Part shown: positions 8,179 to 14,776 of the stretch, piece by piece
Numbering within the stretch: position 1 is the first letter of the stretch
Layout of the letters: each line of letters begins with the position of its first letter
Assembly (NCBI GenBank): GCA_030746295.1
Contig: JASLMY010000065.1
Span: forward strand, 1-20,671
Source of the DNA: Alphaproteobacteria bacterium
GTDB lineage: Bacteria; Pseudomonadota; Alphaproteobacteria; GCA-2731375
Reading direction: 5' to 3'
DNA length: 20,671 nucleotides
The notes under the pieces: generated by a model
Told to the model about the DNA's origin: nothing
Seen by the model: only the letters and a program-made list of their open reading frames with translations
The model's database searches: none
Program-made: the position numbers and the translations under genes

Positions 8179-8196
8179 CCGAGACCACAGTCTCGG
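8179..8196 (+). terminator. Hairpin after the thrC-M16-GNAT operon
   Basis: A perfect 7-bp inverted repeat (CCGAGAC, loop CACA, GTCTCGG) 40 bases after the acetyltransferase stop, followed by TTCC instead of a long T run. It is a plausible transcription end for the operon, but the weak tail leaves Rho-dependent or purely structural roles open. Confidence 0.4.
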
Positions 8197-8309
8197 TTCC
8201 CCGCACCGTCAGGTTCTTGTAGATTCGAACGTTGAATCGTGGCTGCTCGGGGGCCCCGCGACCAGGCGTCCCGGTGGCCAACAACAGTGTCTGCTCTTGG
8301 GGGCCCAAC

Positions 8310-9959
8310 ATGATCCATGCGATATCCTGGTGCCTGCCGGGCCGGCTCGTCGTCGCTATCCTGCTCGGCCTCGCCCTGAGCTTCGGCGCCGCCGACCGTG
8401 CCCGCGCCGATGGCGTCGAACAGCAATTGGAGCTCCGCTTCGACGACGCCCTGAAATCGCGGCCCAAGGGCCTCGACGGCGACGAATTCGAAGCCCTGCG
8501 CGAGTTCTATCTGGCGCGGGGCTTCAAGCCCCTTTGGATCGGGTCCGACGGCGCCAATGCCAGCGCCAGGAGCCTCGCCAAAATCCTGGTCGAAGCGGAT
8601 GCCGACGGCCTCTTCCCGACCGACTACAACGCCCAAATCATCGCCAAGGGGCTGGCGGCGGACGGCGCCGCGGCCGAGGCCGATCTGGAGTTCAGCTTGA
8701 GCCGCGCCCTGATCCGCTACGGCAGCGACCTCTCGGCCGGGCGGGTCGATCCGGCCCGGGTGGACAAGGAGCTGCACATCTATCCGAGCGCCGTCCCGGC
8801 CGCCGAGCTGCTGGCCGCCGCGGCCGACCCCGGCGCCGACCTGGTGCAATACCTCGCCACCTTGGCACCCCAGAGCAAGGAGTACCGCCGCCTCAAAGGG
8901 GCGCTGGCCGACTATCGCGCGATCGCGGCCAGGGGCGGCTGGGAAGCCGTACCGCCGGGCGAGACGCTGAAGCCGGGGATGCGCGACCGGCGGATTGCAT
9001 TGCTGCGCCGCCGTCTCAAGGCCTCGGGCGACATCGCCGTCGAGGCGGCCGAGCCCGAGCATTACGACAAGGCCTTGGAGGCCGCGGTCCGGCACTTCCA
9101 GTACCGCCACGGCCTCACCGTCGACGGCGCCGTCGGCAAGAAGAGCCTGGCGGCGCTGAACGTACCGGTGACGGCGAGGATCGAGCAGATCCTGCTGAAC
9201 ATGGAGCGGCGGCGCTGGATGCCGGACGACCTCGGCGAGGCTTACGTCTTCGTCAACATGGCGGATTTCGTCCTCAAGGTGGTGAAGGGGCCGAAGACGG
9301 TCTTGGATACCCGCGTCGTCGTCGGCAAGCCCTATCACCGGACCCCGGTCTTCAGCGACAAGATGCGCTACATCGTCCTCAACCCCTATTGGACGATCCC
9401 GCCTTCGATCGCCCGCAACGAGATGCTGCCCAAACTGCGCAAGAACCCGAACTATCTGAAGGAAAGGAACATCAGGGTCTTCGCCGACTGGAACGCCTCG
9501 GCCCGGGAGCTGGGCTCGACCGCGATCGACTGGCACTCGGTGAAACGTCGGAGCTTTCCCTACAAGCTGCGCCAGGACGCCGGCAAGGGCAACGCCCTCG
9601 GCAACCTGAAGTTCATGTTCCCGAACCGCTTCAACGTCTACCTGCACGACACCTCGGCCCGCCAACTCTTCAAGAAGACGGTGCGCAGCTTCAGCCACGG
9701 CTGCATCCGGGTGGAGAACCCGACCTATCTCGCCACCGTCCTGCTGAGCGATCAGGAGGACTGGTCGAAGGAGAGGCTGGAGCAGGTGATCGCCGGCAAG
9801 AAGCGCCGAGTGGTGAACTTCGAGAAGCCGATCCCGGTCCACCTCACCTACCTCACCGCCTGGGTCAACAAGGACGGCAGCGTCCATTTCCGAGCCGACA
9901 TCTACGAGCGCGACAAGCGCCTGCAGAAGGCACTGGACCGGTTGCAGCGGTCCACTTGA
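8310..9959 (+). CDS. L,D-transpeptidase, YcbB/LdtD type (YkuD domain)
   Basis: A 549-residue exported peptidoglycan enzyme that forms 3-3 cross-links between stem peptides in the periplasm. Residues 1-34 are a signal peptide (basic start, hydrophobic VVAILLGLALSFGAA, ending ARA). A scaffold domain with LREFYLARGFKPLWI (63-77) follows. A peptidoglycan-binding domain lies at about 225-283 (AVRHFQYRHGLTVDGAVGKKSL). The YkuD catalytic domain spans about 310-475, with NPYWTIPPSIARNE, LHDT at 445-448 and the active-site SHGCIRV with Cys465. The ATG at 8310 has a GGGGG stretch 7 bases upstream; an open extension to GTG 8232 would bury the signal peptide. The following gene is a DUF882 cell-wall protein, which fits a peptidoglycan role. 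Confidence 0.93.
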   Translation: MIHAISWCLPGRLVVAILLGLALSFGAADRARADGVEQQLELRFDDALKSRPKGLDGDEFEALREFYLARGFKPLWIGSDGANASARSLAKILVEADADGLFPTDYNAQIIAKGLAADGAAAEADLEFSLSRALIRYGSDLSAGRVDPARVDKELHIYPSAVPAAELLAAAADPGADLVQYLATLAPQSKEYRRLKGALADYRAIAARGGWEAVPPGETLKPGMRDRRIALLRRRLKASGDIAVEAAEPEHYDKALEAAVRHFQYRHGLTVDGAVGKKSLAALNVPVTARIEQILLNMERRRWMPDDLGEAYVFVNMADFVLKVVKGPKTVLDTRVVVGKPYHRTPVFSDKMRYIVLNPYWTIPPSIARNEMLPKLRKNPNYLKERNIRVFADWNASARELGSTAIDWHSVKRRSFPYKLRQDAGKGNALGNLKFMFPNRFNVYLHDTSARQLFKKTVRSFSHGCIRVENPTYLATVLLSDQEDWSKERLEQVIAGKKRRVVNFEKPIPVHLTYLTAWVNKDGSVHFRADIYERDKRLQKALDRLQRST

Positions 9960-10006
9960 GGCCCGGGGCCCGAGCACCCGGTCCCGGTAGCAGTCTCTTA
10001 ACCAGA

Positions 10007-10034
10007 TTGCACCTAACGTTTGTTCGGTTAGAAT
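10007..10034 (+). promoter_or_regulatory. Putative promoter with overlapping inverted repeat upstream of the DUF882 gene
   Basis: TTGCAC at 10007-10012 and TAGAAT at 10029-10034 are separated by 16 bases, a reasonable housekeeping promoter in an otherwise GC-rich stretch. The arms CTAAC (10013-10017) and GTTAG (10027-10031) form an inverted repeat around a 9-base centre and overlap the -10. This would suit a repressor site. The repressor is not known. Confidence 0.4.
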
Positions 10035-10088
10035 GGCCGCGCGAAGCGTCGATTCGCCGCACGGAAGGGAGGCCGAGCGGCAGCGGCG

Positions 10089-10685
10089 ATGGGCACGGTG
10101 CTTGACGACGGGAGACGGACAGCGTTGACGAATTCACCCAAGGGGCGCGCTTTATACAGCCGCCGGGGGCTGCTGGCCCTGGGCTTGCCCGCGGTCGTGG
10201 CGGTGACCCCACTTGGCGCCCTGGCGCGGACGCGCCCGGCCCGACCGCGGAGCTTGAAATTCCGCCATCTTCACACCGGCGAGACGTTGAGCACCGTCTA
10301 CCACGCCGACGGCCGCTATCAAAAGGACGGGCTGAAAGAGATCAACTGGATCCTGCGCGACTGGCGCACCGACGAGCAGGCAGCCATGGACCACCGCCTG
10401 CTCGACCTGCTGCACCGCCTGCATCAGGTCATGGATTCGACCGAGCCCTTCGAGATCATCTCCGGCTACCGATCGTCGAAGACCAACAAAATGCTCGCCA
10501 ACAAGAGCCGCGGCGTCGCCAAGAAGAGCCTGCACATGCGCGCCATGGCGGCCGACATCAGCCTACCGGGGCGCGATCTGGAGAACCTGTACTGGGCCGC
10601 CAGGACGCTGAAGCGGGGCGGCACCGGCTTTTACGCCAAGTCAGGCTTCATCCACGTCGACTGCGGCCGCGTTCGCTTCTGGTAG
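10089..10685 (+). CDS. DUF882 family exported protein (M15/YcbK-like)
   Basis: A 198-residue protein with a twin-arginine signal: SRRGLLALGLPAVVAVTPLGALA at about 24-46. The mature domain carries the M15-like zinc peptidase pattern: SGYRSSKTN, KKSLHMRAMAADI with His and Asp ligand candidates, and a final GFIHVDCGRVRFW with another His. YcbK relatives are thought to act on peptidoglycan. It follows the L,D-transpeptidase in the same direction after 129 bases but has its own likely promoter. The start is not certain: ATG at 10089 has no close ribosome site, while TTG at 10125 has GGAG 10 bases upstream and leaves the Tat signal intact. The 3' end lies 28 bases from the convergent yqgE end. Confidence 0.87.
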   Translation: MGTVLDDGRRTALTNSPKGRALYSRRGLLALGLPAVVAVTPLGALARTRPARPRSLKFRHLHTGETLSTVYHADGRYQKDGLKEINWILRDWRTDEQAAMDHRLLDLLHRLHQVMDSTEPFEIISGYRSSKTNKMLANKSRGVAKKSLHMRAMAADISLPGRDLENLYWAARTLKRGGTGFYAKSGFIHVDCGRVRFW

Positions 10686-10694
10686 CGGCCTCGA

Positions 10695-10708
10695 CGGCGA
10701 AACCGCCG
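10695..10708. terminator. Small GC hairpin between convergent DUF882 and yqgE genes
   Basis: CGGCG, loop AAAC, CGCCG fills the short gap between the two converging stop codons. There is no T tract on either side, so function as a terminator is only a possibility. Confidence 0.25.
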
Positions 10709-10713
10709 CCGGC

Positions 10714-11289
10714 TCAGGCGTGGCCGGCATCCATGGAAAGAAACGAGGGGTCGATGCCGACCTTCTGGACGGCCCGATCCCACTTGCTGTCTAGGCCCTC
10801 GCCGAACACCAGATCGAGATCCGACGGCACGTGCAGCCAGCCGTTGGCCTGGATCTCGGCATCGAGCTGGCCGGGCGCCCAGCCGGCATAGCCGAGCGCC
10901 AGAAGGCAATGCGTCGGGCCTTCGCCTCCGGCGATCGATTTCAGGATGTCGGCCGTCGCCGTCAAGCCGATCTCTTCGCTGACCTGTAGCGTCGACTCCT
11001 GGAAATAGTCGGTGGTATGCAGCACGAAACCGCGGCCCGATTCCACCGGTCCGCCCGAGTGCACCTGGATTTCCTGCTTGTAGTCCGGCACCTCGATCTG
11101 GAGCTGCTCCAAGAGGTCCTTGAAATCGATCTGATCGGCCAGCTTGTTGACGACCAACCCCATGGCGCCCTGGGCGGAATGGGCGCACATGAAGATCACC
11201 GTGCGCTGGAACCGCTCGTCGCCCATGTTGGGCATGGCGATCAGCAACTGACCTTCCAGGTAACCGTCGTCGGTCTCTATCTCTGCCAT
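10714..11289 (-). CDS. yqgE: YqgE/AlgH family protein (UPF0301)
   Basis: 191 residues from ATG 11289 ([20 protein letters not shown]). An alternative TTG at 11307 adds six residues. Family hallmarks are [14 protein letters not shown] at the start, then [39 protein letters not shown], and [22 protein letters not shown]. The fold is known, but the molecular role is unclear; AlgH was linked to alginate control in Pseudomonas. The gene is divergent from the DsbD-alpha-like protein and near a peroxiredoxin, a neighbourhood I recall from other alphaproteobacteria. Some authors connect the family to redox functions. Confidence 0.92.
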   Translation of the reverse strand: MAEIETDDGYLEGQLLIAMPNMGDERFQRTVIFMCAHSAQGAMGLVVNKLADQIDFKDLLEQLQIEVPDYKQEIQVHSGGPVESGRGFVLHTTDYFQESTLQVSEEIGLTATADILKSIAGGEGPTHCLLALGYAGWAPGQLDAEIQANGWLHVPSDLDLVFGEGLDSKWDRAVQKVGIDPSFLSMDAGHA

Positions 11290-11426
11290 TTCTCGAAGCG
11301 TTCCCAATCGCCCATCATGTTACAGGATCACGACATTGTTAGCCCAGAGGTTTCATCATTCGCTATATATGACCGCCGCCGATGATAGCCAAGACGAGGG
11401 CCGCAATTGATGACTGGACCGGGGCG
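11290..11426. promoter_or_regulatory. Divergent promoter region between yqgE and the DsbD-alpha-like gene
   Basis: An A/T-rich patch for this genome. CTATATAT at 11363-11370 resembles a plus-strand -10, but the nearest -35-like element (TTGTTA, 11336-11341) sits about 22 bases upstream, too far for a standard promoter. On the minus strand, TAACAT (complement of 11315-11320) is a -10 candidate without a clear -35. The region is likely regulatory, with exact sites undecided. Confidence 0.3.
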
Positions 11427-12281
11427 ATGAAGGCGATCGGGCGGAGCTTTGCCGCCGCGCTCTTGCTTCTGCTTGGCACAGGTGTGACCGCTGCCGAGGC
11501 CGCGGAGGCGACGCCCTGGACCGGTTTGCCCGAGACCGAGGCCCGGCTGCTCGCCGCCAGCAGCGCCGTCGGCACCGACGCACGCCTCACCCTCGGCATA
11601 GAGATACGGCTCGCCGAGGGGTGGAAGACCTATTGGCGGAGCCCGGGCGACGCCGGCTCGCCGCCGCGGCTCGACTGGGGCGGCTCGCGAAACCTGGCGT
11701 CGGCCCGGATGCTGTGGCCGGCGCCGAAGCGGTTCACGGCCTTCGACATCGACACCTTCGGCTACGGCGACGAGGTCATCTTTCCGATCCTGTTGACGCC
11801 CGAAACACCAGGCCGAGCGCTCACGGTCAAGCTTCGGGTCGACTATCAGGTCTGCAAGCACATCTGCATTCCGGTCACCGCCGAGCTGGCGCTGGAGCTG
11901 CCGGCGGGGCCCGCCCGAGAGACCGCGCACACGGCCGCCATCCAGCGCTTCCGGCAAGCCGTGCCCAAGCCCGGCGGCGAAGGCCCGATCGCCATCGAGA
12001 CGGTGCGGCTTACGGGCCAGCCGGGCGCGCAGACGCTCGAGGTGACGGCGCGCTCCGAGGCGCCGCTCGCCGGCCCCGACTTGATCGTCGAGGCGCCCTA
12101 TCCTTTCTACTTCGACCGCCCCGAGGTGCACCTCAGCGCGGACCGGCGCCGCGCCGTCCTGCGGCTCGCGGTCGGCGGCGGCAAGGATGCGAAATCGCTC
12201 GCCGGCACCGACCTGACGCTGACCCTGATCGACGCCACCGGCGCTGGCGAGACCCGCGTCGTCGCCGGCGCCGACGACTAG
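11427..12281 (+). CDS. Exported DsbD alpha-domain-like protein (stand-alone)
   Basis: 284 residues. Residues 1-26 are a signal peptide (MKAIGRSFAAALLLLLGTG, then AEAAEA). The rest matches the periplasmic N-terminal domain of DsbD/ScsB-type thiol:disulfide transporters: GWKTYWRSPGDAGSPPRLDW, FGYGDEVIFP, and YQVCKHICIPV with Cys143 and Cys147. There is no following eight-helix membrane domain or thioredoxin domain, so this is the alpha domain alone. It probably takes part in periplasmic disulfide transfer, with an unknown membrane partner. The chosen start, ATG 11427, has GGGG 5 bases upstream and gives a clean signal peptide; an ATG at 11382 would add 15 residues. The frame is directly followed by the peroxiredoxin gene. 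Confidence 0.85.
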   Translation: MKAIGRSFAAALLLLLGTGVTAAEAAEATPWTGLPETEARLLAASSAVGTDARLTLGIEIRLAEGWKTYWRSPGDAGSPPRLDWGGSRNLASARMLWPAPKRFTAFDIDTFGYGDEVIFPILLTPETPGRALTVKLRVDYQVCKHICIPVTAELALELPAGPARETAHTAAIQRFRQAVPKPGGEGPIAIETVRLTGQPGAQTLEVTARSEAPLAGPDLIVEAPYPFYFDRPEVHLSADRRRAVLRLAVGGGKDAKSLAGTDLTLTLIDATGAGETRVVAGADD

Positions 12282-12319
12282 CGCCCCTGCCAAATAGCGC
12301 CCGACAGCGGCATCGCCTC

Positions 12320-12348
12320 TCGACCTGGCACCGCCACTCGCCTATATC
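12320..12348 (+). promoter_or_regulatory. Putative promoter of the peroxiredoxin gene
   Basis: TCGACC at 12320-12325 and TATATC at 12343-12348 are 17 bases apart, each matching four of six consensus positions. The predicted leader then contains two small perfect hairpins, CGGGG/CCCCG at 12382-12394 (loop GAA) and GTGCC/GGCAC at 12399-12411 (loop GTC), before the AGGGGA ribosome site. Confidence 0.4.
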
Positions 12349-12441
12349 ATTTTCCGAACGACGATCGCCGAGGCCAAGCGGCGGGGGAACCCCGAGCAGT
12401 GCCGTCGGCACCTCCAATCAAGCAACAGGGGAACACAAGCA

Positions 12442-12928
12442 ATGACGATCAAGGTCGGCGATAAGATGCCCGAAGGTCAGTTCACGGTGATGACCGGCGA
12501 GGGGCCGAAGCCGCTCGGCACGGACGAGCTCTTCGGCGGCAAGAAGGTGGTGCTCTTCGGCCTGCCGGGGGGCCTTCACGCCCACCTGCTCGGCCCAGCA
12601 CCTGCCGGGCTATGTGCAGAACGCGGCGGCGCTGAAGGCCAAGGGCGTCGACGCCATCGCCTGCATGTCGGTCAACGACCCCTTCGTCATGGGCGCTTGG
12701 GGCAAGGACCAGAACGTCGGCGACAGCGTCACACTGCTGGCCGACGGTAGCGCCGACTACACGGCCAAGCTTGGCCTCGGCCTCGACTTGACCGAGCGCG
12801 GCCTGGGCCAGCGCTGCACCCGCTTCTCGATGCTGGTCGAGAACGGCGAGGTCAAGGCGCTGAACGTCGAAGAGAACCCGGGCGAGGCCCAGTCGAGCAG
12901 CGCCGAGACGATGCTGGGACAGGTCTGA
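12442..12928 (+). pseudogene. Peroxiredoxin (Prx5-like), frame broken by one extra G
   Basis: A thiol peroxidase gene read in two frames. The first (from ATG 12442) encodes MTIKVGDKMPEGQF through KKVVLFGLPG. It then goes wrong after a run of six G at 12567-12572. Removing one G restores PGAFTPTCSAQHLPGYVQN, exactly the active-site motif with the peroxidatic Cys. It continues in the second frame through GVDAIACMSVNDPFVMGAWG and TRFSMLVENGEVKALNVEE to the stop at 12926-12928. The repaired protein would be 161 residues, normal for the Prx5/AhpE-like redoxin group. The rest of the gene has no decay. This points to a sequencing or assembly error, or a recent or switchable slip in the homopolymer, rather than an old pseudogene. 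The ribosome site AGGGGA sits about 10 bases before the ATG. Confidence 0.88.
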
Positions 12929-12951
12929 GCCCGACAGCGAAGGCAAAACCA

Positions 12952-12978
12952 AAGAAGGGGGCCCTGGGCCCCCTTCTT
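12952..12978. terminator. Bidirectional intrinsic terminator
   Basis: A perfect 27-base palindrome centred on T12965, with arms reading AAGAAGGGGGCCC and GGGCCCCCTTCTT. It lies 23 bases after the peroxiredoxin stop and 7 bases before the stop of the convergent HTH gene. The T-rich continuations (TTCTT then CATTGG on the plus strand; TTCTTTGGTTTT on the minus strand) fit termination from both sides, better on the minus strand. Confidence 0.85.
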
Positions 12979-12985
12979 CATTGGC

Positions 12986-13477
12986 TTATTCGTCCACCGC
13001 CGGCAGCCGGGTCTTGACCGCGGCGCGCATCGCCGCGGCGGCATGCAGCAGCTCGTCGATCTCGCGCAGCAAGAGCGGCGCCTCGGTCTCGTCGATCTCG
13101 CCGTCGTCGGCCAGGAATTCGCCGGCGCGGTCGAAGACGTCGCCCGCCTCCTTGCCGATCCGGGTCAGGTGCGCCAGCCATTCATGTGCCGCCGGCTCGT
13201 CGGGCAGGCGCAGCAAGAGGCAGTGATGCGCCGCCGCCAGGTGGCCGGTGACCGGCATCTCGCCGCTCCCCTGTTCCAGCGCCAGCACCACGTCGACCGG
13301 CATGTGGCGGTCGGGATGGGTCGGATTGCCGTATTCCGAGAGCGTCGATTTGGAGACCCGGCAGGCGTCGGCCGCCCGTGCCTCGCCGCCCCAGGCATGC
13401 ACCAAGGCGCGCGCCGCCGTCTTCAGGTCGCCATAGCTGTCGGGATGGAAGGAATGGATGCGACTGCTGCTCGCCAT
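12986..13477 (-). CDS. HTH regulator resembling phage CII-like (CP76) proteins
   Basis: 163 residues. The N-terminal part, DLKTAARALVHAWGGEARAADACRVSKSTLSEYGNP (17-52), looks like a helix-turn-helix of the phage regulatory CII/CP76 kind. MPVDVVLALEQ follows, typical of such DNA-binding modules. The C-terminal half is predicted helical (VFDRAGEFLADDGEIDETEAPLLLREIDELLHAAAAMRAAV) and probably serves oligomerisation. The start ATG 13477 has GGTGAGGTGG just upstream; the open frame to 13537 adds 20 residues without family support. No other phage genes are nearby. Chromosomal copies of this type occur in alphaproteobacteria, so it is not by itself evidence of a prophage. Its target is unknown, but an A/T-rich palindrome lies upstream. 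Confidence 0.6.
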   Translation of the reverse strand: MASSSRIHSFHPDSYGDLKTAARALVHAWGGEARAADACRVSKSTLSEYGNPTHPDRHMPVDVVLALEQGSGEMPVTGHLAAAHHCLLLRLPDEPAAHEWLAHLTRIGKEAGDVFDRAGEFLADDGEIDETEAPLLLREIDELLHAAAAMRAAVKTRLPAVDE

Positions 13478-13754
13478 GACCACCTCACCGGGCAGGGAAC
13501 CTGCTTCGAGCCTGCGGCAATCGCAAGTCCCTGGCAAGCGGGGATGGGCCGCGACGGCAAATCACGCCTCCCGGCGGAACCAGAAGAAATGTTCTTGAAT
13601 ATCAAGATGTTGCGAAATAACGATGGCCTTCTAGCGACAACCGAAAAGAAACCGTCCGGAAAATCATCGACTAGTTCCGGTTGCATTAGGAGAAATTTAG
13701 AGCATATTGAACGATCATAGAATTCCACTTTCCAATAGAGGGGGAATACTGCAA
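13478..13754. promoter_or_regulatory. A/T-rich divergent intergenic region with inverted repeats
   Basis: 277 bases between the CII-like regulator (-) and qmcA (+), visibly richer in A/T than the surroundings from about 13580 on. It holds a perfect palindrome TCTTGA-ATA-TCAAGA (13593-13607), an inverted repeat CCGGAA/TTCCGG (13656-13661 and 13675-13680), and TTGCAT at 13681-13686. The TTGCAT has a weak -10 candidate TATTGA at 13705-13710, in front of qmcA. I see no credible gene: the open frames here are short and without recognizable content. It is most likely promoter and operator DNA. Confidence 0.45.
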
Positions 13755-14774
13755 ATGTCTGAGACCGGTATTGATATCAGCGGATTCTCCATTTTTGTAA
13801 TTGTTGCGCTCATCTTGGCGCTGGTCTTCGTGGCTGCGGGGGTCAAGGCCGTGCCGCAGGGCTTCGAGTATACGGTAGAGCGCTTCGGCCGCTACACCCG
13901 GACGCTGTCGCCGGGCCTGCACTTGATCATGCCGATCGTGGATCGGGTCGGCGCCAAGATGAACATGATGGAACAGGTCCTCGACGTGCCGACGCAGGAG
14001 GTGATCACCAAGGACAATGCCATGGTGGCGGTCGACGGGGTCGTCTTCTATCAGATCCTCGACGCGCCCAAGGCGGCCTACGAGGTGCGCCAGCTGGAAC
14101 TCGCCAGCCTGAACCTGACGATGACCAACATCCGGACCGTGATGGGCTCGATGGATCTGGACGAGCTGTTGTCGAAGCGCGACGAGATCAACGCCCGCCT
14201 CTTGACCGTGGTCGACGAGGCGACGACGCCCTGGGGCGTCAAGGTGACGCGGATCGAGATCAAGGACATCGCCCCGCCGCGCGACCTGGTCGACGCCATG
14301 GCCCGGCAGATGAAGGCCGAGCGCGACAAGCGCGCCAACATCCTGGAGGCCGAGGGCGAGCGGCAGGCCGAGATCCTGCGCGCCGAGGGCGAGAAGCAGG
14401 GCGCCATCCTGGCTGCCGAGGGCCGCCGCGAGGCCGCCTTCCGCGACGCCGAGGCGCGCGAGCGCGAGGCCGAGGCCGAGGCCCGGGCGACGCAGATGGT
14501 CTCCGAGGCGATCGCCGCCGGCGACATGCAGTCGATCAACTATTTCGTGGCCCAGAAATACATCGAGGCGCTGGGCCAAATAGCCAGTGCACGAAACCAG
14601 AAGGTGCTGTTCATGCCGCTCGAGGCCTCGAGCGTGATCGGCGCCATCGGCGGCATCGGCGAGATCGCGCGCCAGGCCTGGGGCGACAGCAGCGCCGGCG
14701 GCAACGGGGCCACCCCGCCTGGGCGGCCGCGCCCGGACGGCGGCTCGGTGCCGACCGCGGACGGCAGGGCCTAG
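13755..14774 (+). CDS. qmcA: SPFH/Band 7 domain protein (QmcA/stomatin-like)
   Basis: 339 residues. An N-terminal membrane segment (about 9-32) is followed by the Band 7/SPFH domain: VPQGFEYTVERFGRYTRTLSPGLHL, MMEQVLDVPTQEVITKDNAMVAVDGVVFYQI, and TPWGVKVTRIEIKDI. A long charged coiled coil rich in Glu, Ala and Arg runs over about 190-250, then a short tail rich in Gly and Pro. Such proteins scaffold membrane microdomains and influence membrane proteases. The ATG 13755 has GAGGGGG upstream; the frame open from 13707 adds no family sequence. nfeD follows after 2 bases, the usual partner arrangement, so the pair is co-transcribed. Confidence 0.95.
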   Translation: MSETGIDISGFSIFVIVALILALVFVAAGVKAVPQGFEYTVERFGRYTRTLSPGLHLIMPIVDRVGAKMNMMEQVLDVPTQEVITKDNAMVAVDGVVFYQILDAPKAAYEVRQLELASLNLTMTNIRTVMGSMDLDELLSKRDEINARLLTVVDEATTPWGVKVTRIEIKDIAPPRDLVDAMARQMKAERDKRANILEAEGERQAEILRAEGEKQGAILAAEGRREAAFRDAEAREREAEAEARATQMVSEAIAAGDMQSINYFVAQKYIEALGQIASARNQKVLFMPLEASSVIGAIGGIGEIARQAWGDSSAGGNGATPPGRPRPDGGSVPTADGRA

Positions 14775-14776
14775 CC

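Noticed and set aside
8222..8238. Near-palindrome GATTCGAACGTTGAATC upstream of the L,D-transpeptidase
   Set aside because: It has one unmatched base and no nearby promoter elements, too little to call an operator.
7782..9977. A minus-strand open frame of more than 700 codons antisense to the acetyltransferase and L,D-transpeptidase
   Set aside because: It spans two real genes and their gap, with low-complexity composition. This is an effect of high GC at third codon positions.
13423..13728. A 101-codon minus-strand frame through the A/T-rich intergenic tract
   Set aside because: It overlaps the regulator start in another frame, has no ribosome site or recognizable motif, and includes the palindromes. 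It is more likely regulatory DNA.
13478..13754. Possible mobile-element or phage attachment site because of low GC and the CII-like neighbour
   Set aside because: No direct repeats, tRNA gene, integrase or transposase were seen. The tract is adequately explained as promoter DNA.
14329..14490. Repetitive GAGGCC/GAGGGCGAG sequence in qmcA
   Set aside because: This is the coding sequence of the Glu/Ala/Arg coiled coil normal for SPFH proteins, not a DNA repeat element.
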